Positions 1 to 11,500 of a DNA stretch of 64,000 nucleotides are shown one piece after another; the first letter of the stretch is position 1, and every line of letters starts with the position of its first letter. The stretch covers positions 1,984,001 through 2,048,000 of the forward strand of contig NC_018398.1 in NCBI RefSeq assembly GCF_000208865.1. The letters run 5' to 3'. The position numbers and the translations under genes are program-made. Origin of the DNA: Neospora caninum Liverpool (taxonomy: Eukaryota > Apicomplexa > Conoidasida > Eucoccidiorida > Sarcocystidae). The notes beneath the pieces are model-generated. The model worked only from the letters and a program-made list of their open reading frames with translations. It was not told the origin of the DNA and did not search any database.

Positions 1-519
1 ACAGAGTAGGGAAGGTCGCGACTCGAGAGCCTCGTCCTACAAATAAGACCCCGCGGCGAAGCGTAGGCATGGGTGAAACTCGAGAATCGCACGAGAATGA
101 ATCAGGAAATACGAGCAGATACGAACCAAACGAAGAGAAAAAACTTGGATATGTCTGCAATATATGTCATATATATACATATCGGCTGATGTCGAAAGAA
201 CTGCTTATCTCTAGTTTCAGAAGAGACCCCTGTTTTTGTGCTTGGATGCATAAATACTAAGGTACCACTTTGTCCGTCTTGTTCAGCTATGTGCCTGTCT
301 GTAAATCGCTAAAACTCATAAATTGAATTCTGTGTACCCACTTGCTTTTCGCATGGACCGTTTCCGGACGCACCCCTCAAAAGCCGTGTGAACGTTTAAC
401 TACTTGCATGTGTGTCTGTGCTTCGGTTAGATGCCTTCTGTCTCCCGAGAATACATGTATGTTACGGTTTGTGTCTCGATGGACAGAATACAATCGCTCG
501 TTGGACGCATATAACCTGA

Positions 520-522
<3 letters not shown>

Positions 523-556
<34 letters not shown>
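523..556. repeat. (AT)n microsatellite
   Basis: A pure AT dinucleotide run lies in the presumed intron just upstream of the terminal exon at 661. It creates a spurious Ile-Tyr-rich frame. Confidence 0.9.
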
Positions 557-559
<3 letters not shown>

Positions 560-660
560 GATGCCTATACAAAAGTGTGTAGTCTGTATACGGAAGAGGC
601 TTTAACGAGTGTTCTATATGTCGGTGGCAGTGCGTATGTTGATTTTCGCTTCGTTTTCAG

Positions 661-856
661 GCTCGATGCGTTCTACTTGTTGGAGGCCTCTCAGAGCGAG
701 GCTGCGGCGAAGTCCGCGCTCTCTGACTTGAACTGGTTCCCCGACCTTGCTGACATTTACTCTGGACAGCAGACAATGGCCGCGATGGATGTAGCCTTGA
801 AGGCACAAGGCCAGCAGAAACTGTCGTATCCCATTCAGGGAAAAAACATCAAATAG
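661..856 (+). CDS. terminal exon of an unrecognised gene (partial, rest upstream of window)
   Basis: A pyrimidine-rich acceptor (TTCGTTTTCAG at about 650-660) is followed by an open frame that ends with TAG at 854-856. It encodes the last 64 residues of a protein, starting LDAFYLLEASQSEAAAK and ending in GKNIK. The first base completes a codon begun in the preceding exon. The stretch is rich in Ala, Gln, Ser and Leu, looks helical, and has no membrane segment or signal. The preceding exons are not convincing in bases 1-650, so the gene body probably lies mostly to the left of the window. I do not recognise the family. The call rests on the acceptor, the coding-like composition and the AT-rich flank on both sides. 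Confidence 0.6.
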
Positions 857-3329
857 ACGAAACGATGTTTTTTTTGGTGCCCGCCCGGTCCACTGTCAAC
901 CCCCCGTGGCTCTGGAACCTCTGTTTTTATGCGGATATATATGCTTGTATGTACATTACCGCTCAGATTTGTGGACACTTAGGTGTGGGTCCGTGTGGCG
1001 GTTGTGTTGCACTTAGACGCCAGTGAGAAGGAATCTTTTTTCTGCAACTGTCTGCTCCTAAGAGTTTGGTTTTTCTAAAGATCCGCAGTCACAGATTAAA
1101 GGAGGTTGCGCATTGCGTGTCATCATTTCCAGAGACGGACGACTGTCGCCTAATTGGACAGGCGTGCGATGTGATGTCTGGATACAAAGACGAAGTGACC
1201 CTAGTCTCAGTCTTTCACTAGAATCAATAAAACGGAGGACCTCAAGGTGTCAGATGCAGCGGTCACACTGCAAAGTCTCTACCGTCATTTTCGATCTAAA
1301 AAGAGAAAGATCGAGATCGATCATTTAGAATGGATGTTTTGAATGGATATACAAGGTATAGATACAACTGTTGAAATATGTTCACATATAAGGACGTGTA
1401 AATTATATGGGATAGCATACATTTGTATCTGACGCGCATTAACCAGCGTAGCTCTAGTATTCAGGCATCGCTCGCTATAAGAAACCGAAGTCGATGACGC
1501 TTGGTACAATAACGCGGACTGAACCCAAGTCAGTTTCAGATCTCTCGCACTCCCCATCGACCCGAAAACTGATATGTGACCACCGGCTGTTGTCTGTGAA
1601 GGAAGTGGAAATATTCTTCAGACTGCAACGGAACTGAATCGACGGCACACGTTTTCCAACCGTCGAGGACGCTGCCGCGTTTCTGCACGCGTCGCTGCAT
1701 TTCTAAAATACACCTCGCCTACAGGTGCTCCAACCCACCGTCACGATTTTCCCACCCCCATGGAAGCCATTCAAAATTCAGCGCAACTCCGCTCCCGCGA
1801 AGCACTCCAACTCGGCCCGTGTTGAATCCGCCACATCTCCGTTCGAGTCTTGCACAAATGAATGCGGCACAGCCCCGGTGGACACGATCTGCAACAAGCA
1901 CATCGGCCTTCTTGTACAGCTCGTAATCCTGCGTGGACTTCGAACCCCAAAGCGGTGGAGAAGCCATGTGGTGCTTTCGCTGAGACTTTCTGGGTCCATA
2001 GCTGTTTCCACAAAACGGACTCGTGGCGGTATCCAGAATCGTTCAGGTGTTCATGCTGTGCCTCCATTTCGTCGATCGTGCCTGTTTTGCCGCGCGTGCT
2101 TTGAGGGAAACCGCGACCTAACGGTGAAACGAACGGCGCCTCTACTGTGAACAGAGAGGACAAAGTAAATGAAGGTCTACGCTAAGCATCTGTGCGTTTC
2201 AGAGTCGCTTCTCCCTGCACGTTGCCAGTGGGAGTTCTTATCGAGGAATCCACGCTGCTAAGGGCAGCCCCGTTGCCAAGATAAGAAAAAATTGGAACAC
2301 CCAGGCAAGTCGAAATATGCCTTCGTTGCTCAGAGACAGTGACGGCCAGGCGCGCAAACAGAAGAGAGCTTCAGTGTTCAGTCAAGTGTGAGGTGTACGT
2401 TGTTCTGATCCAACGCTAGATTGGCTTTGAAAGCGGGAGATGAGAAAAGAAATAATGTACGGGGACGGTGATCTCTTGTGCAGAGTGAGAGACAAGAGAC
2501 GAACCGACAAAACACAGGTGCGGGTCCAGCACGCAGGATGACGTCAAGTGTTTTGGATTTACAGTTCCGAGGATTCTAGAGCATCCTGTGTCGCCGCATT
2601 ATACATTTTCCGGCCTGGCGCTCGAGTCTTTTAGCAACGGTTCCAGACTAAATTACGGTGTTAGCCCGTGTTCTAGGTCCAGACATATGTATGTATATAT
2701 ATATATATATATATGGATATTTACTTTTGTGAGTGCATGCGCATGTTTGTGTGCATATGTTTCCTTGTCAGCCTCCAGAGCTTGTTCTATTCTTGCGCAT
2801 CGAACTGCGAAGTGACTGGGTATCCCTTCTTCCACCGTTCGTTTCCCTTCCCCATCTCTGGCAATGTGTGTCCACGCCGGCTTCCGTGAATCGAATGCTT
2901 GCGGCTCTGTAGCGTACGAGGACGACTGCATAACTCGATAGTTCCTTCTAGCATAGAAGGCTAAACTTCCCTTTTTACATCTCGATTTCTTCCTGGTGAA
3001 AGGAGCCCCTAAGCTGGGCGTTACCGTTTCGGTGTCACCAGATCACGATCGCTGTCAGTCTGACTTTGGCGAGCTCTCGCTTCAGAGGTTAGTACGAACG
3101 ACAGAGAAAATTGGAGTTTTCGTGGTTGTTCCGCCAGAGAGGGGATGACTAGAGAAAATAGACAGAGACAAGAAGCGGGTAGACGCATGCAGAAACAGAC
3201 ACTTTCCCGACAGAAAAAAGTTCTTTGTAGTCCAAAGAAACGAACGCGACGGTTTCAACAGCGTTCTCTTCTTCCCGCGCAGGAGACTGGTCTTCCGTTT
3301 CGCGCTCTTTCCTATCTTCCTTGTGTCGT
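857..3329. other. intergenic interval, no supportable gene
   Basis: The interval holds the 3' flank of the 661-856 gene and the 3' flank of RPS8, which converge. There is a short (AT)n run at 2693-2714. A GC-richer patch at about 1719-2163 is open on both strands. The best frame there is an 82-codon minus-strand one (1967 to 1719) beginning MASPPLWGSKSTQDYELYKK. It has reasonable codon use, but I see no splice support or homology, so I do not call it. Confidence 0.5.
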
Positions 3330-6300
3330 TTACTTGTGCTTCTTCTTGTCCATCTTACGCTTGTAGAACATCAGCTCCTCACCCTGAGAACAAAATAACA
3401 GGAGACTCCGGCACATGTCTGCATGCGCCCCAAAAGACGTAAGAACGGCATCTTCCGGACTGTCGGTGCACTCCAGAAACCTCGAGTCCCGACGCAGAAG
3501 AGAGCGGAGCCTCGCACAGTCCAAAACAGTCTCTAGTGCCTCATTCGACAGCTGGCGCCGACTTCATGCATGCACGCGCCTGTACATATCGTAGATCCGT
3601 GTAGGCTTGTGGGTGCTCTTCACCGAATACGTGTGCATCGGCAGAAGTTTGCGGGTTTCACTTCGTTTCCAGCCACAGCATATGCAAAAACTGTCGCGAG
3701 TTGTGAAGGGACGTCGACACAGCGGTACACACAAGACGCGCCCCGCAGAATCTCGCGGAATGTCTTGCTGTTGGCAGCACTTGTTTGGAAAATTTCTCCA
3801 AAGTGGCTCCACAGTCGCGGGCGATCCATGAAAACCGCAGAAACTCCAATCAGGTGCGCTGCCTTGGCGAAACTACAAAGAGCCTTACAACCCCCCCCCC
3901 CTCGACACCTCACGCAGAGCCCGTGGAAAGCGAAACAGGCGCGGTGAGGCTACGCGGAGAGGCGCCACGTGACGCAAGCGGTCCGGACAGAGAAAGCGGC
4001 CTTCGCTTCCTCCCCCAGAGCAAAAGCCTGTCGCGACTCACCTCGAGGATATATCCATCGGCGCGGCCAGACTGGCCGGGACGAGAGCTGATGCACGCGA
4101 GCAGGCGTCCCGTGTTGAACTGTTCCTCAAGAAGAGGGTCAAGCTTCGGCACGCCCTGCTGGCGATGCTTGCTCTGGAGGCAGAGAGTGTGCTTCGAGAC
4201 TTTTCCGCTTCCTTCTTCTTCCTGGCCGGCCTTCTTCTTTCCCAAGTCCATGCCGTAAAACGAGCGGAACCTACGAACACATCAACCCGAGCGTCACGCA
4301 GACACATCGCTCTCTCCGTACACCTGCGCAGCCCTCCAAAAATACAGATGCACAAAGCGCGCGGCGCGCCGGGGCCTCTGGCTACATGCACTTTTCATGA
4401 GATACAGCCACAAAAAAAAACGCAGGAAAACGAGGCAGAGGAACAACAGAGAGGCTCTCGATCAGTCGGTAATTCCAGCAAAGCGATCATGTCTTTTCCG
4501 CACCGAGGAAGTGAGGTTGAGAACCTCGACCTCCCCTCGGAAAGAACACACGATTTTCTCATCCTTTTCGCGAGCGGACTTGCGAGCGCAAACAGCATCC
4601 ACATCCCACACGTTTTGTGTTTTTTGTCCCGAGTTGACAGCGTCCCTGCGGAGAGAAGCGGGAGGAGACACCGCTTCCCGAAGAGAAACGCGCGACTGAG
4701 ACCAGGCACAAGCAGGGAGCGCTCCCCTCGGAAAACCACGTCTCCTTCGTTCACCAGACACGAGCACGACCAACGAAAGGTTCCGGAGGGAAACGACGGA
4801 CTGCTGAGCGACCGGTTCTTCAGACGGTAATTCCAGCGTAAGATGTTGTTGTTTTCAACAGAAGCAGGAGGCCCTGTGGCCTCTTCTGAACAACATTGTC
4901 ATCCTTGGATCGCTCGCTTTTCTTCCTCGCTTGACCCGAGACGCGCAAACACCAGATGCATAGAATCGCGTGACAGCCAGGCCACGGCAAGATGCAGGAC
5001 GGTTGAGCGCAGAAACGGATCCGTACAAATACACCGCAACGGACACCTCAACGAAGCGCCTGTGCTTCGTCCCCAACAAGATTCCCCTCGCTTCAACGCC
5101 AACGACCGAGTTCTCTCTCCAGCACGGTCTCAGAAGACCCGAAGGCTCAACAGGCAAACTCTTGGACACATGTCTTTCAACCCTCTGCAACAGGCGTTTG
5201 CGGTGCGTACCGTTTCTGGCATTAAACACACAGAAGCACTTTTGGTGTGTCGTCCGATCGCGTTCTGAGTCTCGTCTCCAAAGATATACCACATAGTTGA
5301 GAAAATTTCTTATTCGCTTACCAAGCCTTGAAGGGCGTGGCGTCGATGGCGACGATGGAGTTCTTCACCAGGGTGTTTGTGCGGACAAGCTCGTTGTTGG
5401 ACGCATTGTACACGACGCCCAACAGACGAGTCTTCTTCGCGATTTCTGAAAAACAAAAACCGACTCAGAGAGCGCAAACGGGTACACACTGCTCGAAAGA
5501 CGCCCACAGATATATAAAGAAAAACACAAGAGCACATGTATTCCTCCCGACGCGGAAAAGGAGAGAGTCACGGCAGGGGGCGAGGAGATACAGATCACGA
5601 GACGTCTTGCACAACAGCGACAAAACACCACGGGGCGAGGAAGTTCACACGCAGGCGGTCCGTGTTCAGCAGTAACAATTGGATTTGAAGTTGTTTCTTC
5701 AAGGGCCCAAAGGACCTCTGACAAACCCCTTAATTCAAGAGTCATCCTGTGGCCGCCGACAAAAACACACCAGAAAACGCGTCCACGCGTCTCCCACAAA
5801 ATCGAGACTGCAGGTGATATCGCAGCTACATGTAGGACAGCGAGACAAGCCAGAGACCTTCGTGAAGGCCATGTGGGTCCACGAAGAGAAGAAGCGAATA
5901 CGATTGGGCACCGAGAAGAAGAGAGGAGGGTGACACAGCCGCAAACCTTCCACGTGGAGACGAGACGAACTAGGACGCAGGAAAACAAGCTGAGGGTTTC
6001 CGCCTCTCCCTGGAGCGTTCCGTGACCACACGTGCGCAAATGACGGATCGGCTCTTTCGGCAGAACAAGAGAAAGGCCATTTCCGGCAAATCCCTGTCAC
6101 TCTCAAGCACTCGACGGAGCATCCTTTCCGTTTCCGACTCAACGCATGCCATCTCAACCGGTGCAAAGCTCCTGGCATATCGGTCAAGAGTTGGCCACGG
6201 GAGACACACAGACGCCCAGAGGAAACCTTCCCTCCGTCTGATGCACAGAACGTCTCAGACCACGGCGACACGCAGCCTCGTCACGAGTTTCCTGGTTCCG

Positions 6301-6944
6301 GGGCCTCTCTGTTTCCTCCGGAGCCGTCTGATTCCGTCGGGCCCTGTGCGCTGGTCTGCATGCCGAAAAGCGCGAAGCCGCGCTTTGAGAGGCACCATCA
6401 CGGGATCGTCGCTTCCAGAAAAAGTTGAAAAGAGTGTGAAGAGTCTCCCTTTTTCTAGTCCGGGCTCCGTGGTGCCTCTTGCCGTTTCTGCCACTATCCC
6501 ACACCATCTTTGCGGGCGAGCGCGGCGCGGCGCAGATGGAGGGAGATCAGGGGAGGCTTCCGCCGAAATTGCGTTCGGAAAACGCAGGAGAGGACAGGGA
6601 ATCTCGGGGAAAGTGTCTTTCTGTGCCTTTGCTTTACCCCCACACGCTTTGCCAGGGACATGCACAGCCGCGTGTGGCCGTCCTCTCTGGGCGCGCCACG
6701 TGACGCAGTTTCGGGATTTTTTCAGAAACTTACTTTGCGATGACCAGGAGTAGTTGCCAGTGTCGAGGCGGAGAGCTCGGTATTTCATGTTTCCTCCGCG
6801 GCAACGGACGGGTCGGACCCGCTTCGCACCCAACTTGGTCATGGCAGGCGGCCTGCCGAGTTCAAACTTTCTCTTTTTCTGGTGAACGGGGAACCGCCCA
6901 CCTGTGCGGCGGTGCTTGTGCCGCCTGTCGCGGGAAATACCCAT
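3330..6944 (-). CDS. RPS8: 40S ribosomal protein S8 (eS8)
   Basis: Structural protein of the small ribosomal subunit, acting in the cytosol. Four exons, read right to left: 6944-6734, 5445-5322, 4270-4042 and 3383-3330, all with GT..AG introns. They join in phase to 618 nt, or 205 residues, against about 208 in human eS8. The N-terminus reads [16 protein letters not shown]. Exon 2 carries the conserved [13 protein letters not shown], and exon 3 carries [21 protein letters not shown] and the start of [13 protein letters not shown], which continues across the last junction. The start is the only ATG giving the family N-terminus. The protein is strongly basic, as expected. It is transcribed divergently from BUB3 across about 1.6 kb. 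Nothing is missing from the family core. The family is certain and the exon borders nearly so. Confidence 0.97.
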
Positions 6945-7227
6945 GTTGTCGCGAGAAAACGGAAGGGGTGGAAAACTCCAGGCGACACTGCCACACAGCA
7001 GAAAAAGAAGGAACAGAAGGACAGCGTGATCTCTGCAAAGGAAGCGCGAAGAGCAGTGCGGCAGCGAGACGACGGAGCCGGCCAGAGAGACATTTACGGC
7101 GCAGCGCGAAAAGGGTTTCTCGCACATTGCGCGCCCGCCGGTTTCATGTCGCCTCCTTCTTCCCCCTGGAGGACAGCGCTCGGGATGACGGCGGCGTCAT
7201 CGCCGCGACGCGCGCGAGGAGTCTGTG

Positions 7228-7235
7228 CGCATGCA
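7228..7235. promoter_or_regulatory. GCATGC-type element (CGCATGCA), RPS8-proximal
   Basis: The 8-mer CGCATGCA lies 284 bases upstream of the RPS8 start codon. Apicomplexan AP2-family factors are known to bind GCATGC cores, and T. gondii ribosomal protein promoters are enriched for (T/C)GCATGC(G/A). Assigning this copy to RPS8 is an inference from distance. Confidence 0.4.
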
Positions 7236-8326
7236 ATCGACGCCGTCGCCCACCCCACATATGGTGTTTGCGCAGCGAGGAAGCCCTCACTGCACAGGCT
7301 GAGAGAGAGAAAGGCCCAGACAAAGCTCCATAGTCTCTTCTCTCGCTCTGGTGCGGCATGTGCAGAGAGCTGGCGCCGAGCGCGACTCCACAAGAAACGC
7401 ACATCGGACGGGAAAGATTGGGGAATCGCGAGAAATGCGCGAACCCAGAGACAAAGACCAAGAACTGCTCTCTGGCGTCGTCCCAGGTGAGGCGGGGACA
7501 CGCTTATCCCCGCGCTTTTTCCTCCTGCGTCTTTCGGATTCTCTCAAAGAGGATATCTCTGCTAGCGCACGGGTGGCGGGCAACGCCCTCGATTGCTGCC
7601 CGAGAACGCGGGAGGCGTCACGAGCGCGAAAAGACGCAAGTTGCATGTGTCGGCACTTGGCGCTGTTTGTGCACATGCGCTGATTCGGCTTCTGAAACTC
7701 TTTCTCGGCGAAGCTGTACACCTGTTTTTCTTGGTGCTTCTCAACATTTCGGCTCTACTCGGATCCTCTCTCTTTGCGATAGCTTCCAGTCCGGCGTTTC
7801 TATCCTGTCGCTCAGACGCTCAGAGAGGGAGGCTCCAGTCCGGTTGCAGTGTCTGAGCTAGAGAAAGCGACTGCTTCACACTTGCCGTACAAAGACACTC
7901 TGCCCGGCCTCTCCTGAACACCTGCTCGTTTGCATCCGCAGAAAGGACACGCCTCTCGTCGCTTTTGCCTCTCCTTTCTCGTCTTGTCCTGCAGCCGCTC
8001 TGACCGGTTTTTCCGCTGCTTCCTTCCCGCTCTTCTTCCACTGTTTTCCGTTCTGGCCCGGGACGTCTCGTGGCGGCAGCCTCTGTCTAATCGGCAGCCG
8101 TTTGTTACCTTGCGCTTCCCCGCCTCGCCGTCTGGTTTCGTGTTTTGCACCGGTCTTTGCTCTGTAGAAGTCTTTTCGCGCTTTTCTCTTTCCTGTCTCC
8201 TTGCTGTTTCCAAAGGCTTCCCGCCCGCAGTCTATTCGCCCCGTTCCCAAGCCTGGGAGGCGGTGTCTCCCGTCGACTCGCGGGCCACCCCAAACTGGAT
8301 AACGAAGGGAATCTCACTTGTTTTGG

Positions 8327-8334
8327 CGCATGCA
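8327..8334. promoter_or_regulatory. GCATGC-type element (CGCATGCA), BUB3-proximal
   Basis: A second CGCATGCA copy lies 201 bases upstream of the BUB3 start codon. The reasoning is the same as for the copy at 7228. The site could serve either gene. Confidence 0.35.
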
Positions 8335-8534
8335 CGCCGGTGTATATTCCAGGCTTCGCGTGGAGCACGGGCTACCGGTTTCCTCGCGATATCCGAGCCC
8401 CGTCCTCGGAAGTTTCCCTTTTTTGTGGCCACGCGTCGCCAACACAGATCTGCCTCTGCGTGCCTGAAAGAAGCCGAAGGCGCAGATCCCCGACCCCGTT
8501 CGAGGTTTGAATTCCGTTTCCCCTCGTCTCAGAG

Positions 8535-11500
8535 ATGTCGATAGACCTGCGGCACGAGCCGCGAGACAGCATCTCCTCCCTCTGCTACGCCCCCAACCAC
8601 GGAAAGAGCATCCTGGCGGCCACAGCGTGGGACAAGGTGAGAAGACACCTGAACTGCGGAAATGGATTCGTGGCGAACGCTGGGAACGAAATCGAAGCCA
8701 TGGCATGGCGGGCAGTCTGCAGGTTGCCACGGAACATTCCGCCACATGCCTGCGAGAGTTGTGTCTCCAGGCGGCTCTGAATGTTGAGAGATGTGCACGG
8801 GACACCGGGACGTGTACGGGCTAGGAGAGAGAAGCCGGGCAGAAGTCCAAAGTGAAAAGGCGAAGAGTGAAAACTGGATCTCTTCGGGCAAAGAAGGATG
8901 GGAACATTCGGGAAAGCCTGAACTGGGTTTTGTTTCCCATGGCGACGTTGCAAACTCCGGAGAGCTGGCCCTGGGGGCTTTGTTTAGGTTGGGAGAAACG
9001 CGAGGGGACCATCTCACATGCAGTCTGTAGCTCCACACATGTCTACATTGGCTGGGGGAAGGTTTGTGGGCATTTAATTCGAGCGTTTGGAACAGTTTCT
9101 TCCGCAAAAAACGTTCATGGAACGGGAGATCAACAGCGCTTTAGAGGGAGATGGGAGCGAGAGTGTTGCTGTGTTAAACGTGGAAATAACGAGACGACGC
9201 CTTTCTGAAATGCAACCCGCACGCCGCGCAGACGCCGTGGCGCATGTCACGGTGCCCATCTCCACTTTTCTGCAGGAAATTCCTGGTACTGGTTCAGTGT
9301 TTGAGACGATAAAGTTTCCATTACCTTTCGGATAAGGAAAGGCTCACGTTGAAAACGTGCGTGAGTATGCATCTACGCATTTGAGCACACGATTCGCATG
9401 TGTACACCTCAGAAGGGTGAAGCGTCTGTCGCTCTGGATGGGTGTGCTAGCAGTGTGTGTTGTGTGTGTGTGTGCTGAGAATGGGTTTCATGTTGGTGTC
9501 GGGTTCAGTGGGGCGGTGTACTCCCCCACAAAACGCCGATGTCTACATCTCGCAACTGGTGTCCTCTTCACTGTCGCATATCGGGGTTTGAACGAGAGCT
9601 TGTCTTGGTTTTGCCCCGCCTGTGTGTAGACCCTGCGGATCTACGACGTGGATGCGAACGAACAGCTGCAGAAGTTCGAGTTCGATATGCCTCTCTTGGA
9701 CGCGTGCTTCTTGGATTCCGCAAAAGTCGTCGTGGGCGGACTCGACAAACACGTGTCCCTGGTCGACCTGCAGTCGGAGAAAGTTGTCTCTCTCGGGTGT
9801 CACGCCGGCGCAGTCAAGCACTGCAGATTTCACGCGCCAGCACGTAAGCTCGCAAAACGTCCCGCGAAAGACCTAGACAGAGAAGGGTGCACGCGATTGA
9901 TGTTTGTTGGGTCCAGAGAAAAGATCGTCGCGGGGTCGGCGCTCCCAACCTTGGACCGTGCATGCATCTCCGCCGCCGTCTCCGCTTCCTCCATATCTCG
10001 ATCCTCTGTTCAGATCTCGTCTACACCGCCGGCTGGGACGGGGCCGTGAAGGCGTGGGATCCGCGCATGCACCAGACGACTCCGGTTGGCGAGGGTCGGC
10101 TACACGGCAAGGCGTTTGCAATGGACAACGGCGACGCGTATTTAGTCGTTGCAGATTCAAAGAAGCGCGTAGGTCCACGGAGTGGGGAACGGATTTGACC
10201 GCTTTGCCGGAATCAAAGGTTTCGTAAGCTGCGAGTGGCAGCTCTTGCTGCAGACGGCGTGGAACAGAACAGGATAGTCGTGCGCTCAAGGTCTCTGGGT
10301 TTGTTTTCAGACCTACATTTACGACTTGCGTCAAGGCCCTCAAGGACTGGCCTCGCCAGACTACCGCGAGTAAGCAAACATCTGGCCAGGCTGTGGGGAG
10401 TTTCTCTTTAGTCGGAAAGAGGAGATAAATCGAACACGCGCGTGGCAGAACCTCTCTCTTCAGGTCACCACTGAGAGATGCACGCCGGCGAGCGTTTTCT
10501 GGTGCTCGCGGAAAGAAGGAATCCACTTTCTCTGTGACGGGTAATGTCGCCAGCTTCATCGAAGCCAAAGGTGCCCAGGGTCATATGTGTGCAGCAAAGC
10601 TCCACCCACGAACATGCGTGTGTTTTTTCCGCGTGTGAGACATATGTTTTACGCGTCTTTCCGTGTCGATTTTTCAATGTCTCGAGCTGCCTGTGTGCTT
10701 GTGGATCTACATGCGTCTTCATAGAGAGACGCGTGTGCTCCTCATCCAACGGCGGCTGCTCGGTGTGTCTGTACAGCCAAATTCTGAAATACCAAATTCG
10801 GTGTCTTCGGTGCTTTCCGAACGGCACGGGTTTCGCGGCGGCGTCGATTGAAGGCCGTGTGGCGTGGGAGTATTTTGATATGGTGAGTGCGCTCCCCCTT
10901 TTTTTTCTGCACTTGCTTCCAGAGACACCGCCTCAGGCAGCACACGCCGGTTTGATTCGCATGGCTCTGCAGAGAGTTCCTAGACCTATGCGACGCGGCA
11001 CACGCGTCTCTCAGTCGTTTCTTCACCGGACGGCCTTCTCGTGATCCGGGGGGGTGTTAAATTTATGCATTCCTGGAATCGGGTGGGACCTCGTCTCGAC
11101 GCGCGTGTTCCGGCAGGCAGATCAATTTTCTTTACTGGATTGTCTTCCGGTTGTTCTGTGTGCAGAACCCCGAGGTCCAGTCCAAGAAATATGCGTTCAA
11201 GTGCCACCGACTGAAAGGTATACGAAGTGTGTTTAGAGTCGCAGTGCGTGAAACAGAATTGGAGGGTCGGAGGATAACTTCCCGAAGATTCAGTCCTCGT
11301 GCTCTCGAGCGTACGCCAGAGAATGCAGACCCGCGAGGATCTGTCCATCGACGGGGTCAAGGAGGGCGCGCCGTCGGGCGCCCGTCTGGAGCAGATTTCG
11401 TTTCTTGTCCCTTGTGTCTCGGGTCCTGCTTTCGTATGCACATTCATGTCTGCGTACGCGGGTGTGCATGCGTATGGCTATCCGTAGATAGCTCGACATG

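Larger units (their letters stand above)
6945..8534. promoter_or_regulatory. divergent RPS8 / BUB3 intergenic promoter region
   Basis: These 1.59 kb separate the two start codons and hold the two 5' untranslated regions and both promoters. Several frames are open on both strands (for example within 7094-7721), but they overlap one another and show no homology or splice pattern, so I treat them as chance. Two CGCATGCA elements (7228 and 8327) match the GCATGC-type motif reported in T. gondii promoters, including those of ribosomal protein genes. The transcription start sites are not visible by eye. Confidence 0.6.

Noticed and set aside
1725..2163. Overlapping plus (141 codons) and minus (130 and 82 codons) frames
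   Set aside because: They exclude each other and none shows homology. The patch is merely GC-rich and poor in stop codons.
3785..4830. Plus-strand frames of 157 and 221 codons
   Set aside because: They are antisense to RPS8 exon 3 and its flanking introns, with no homology.
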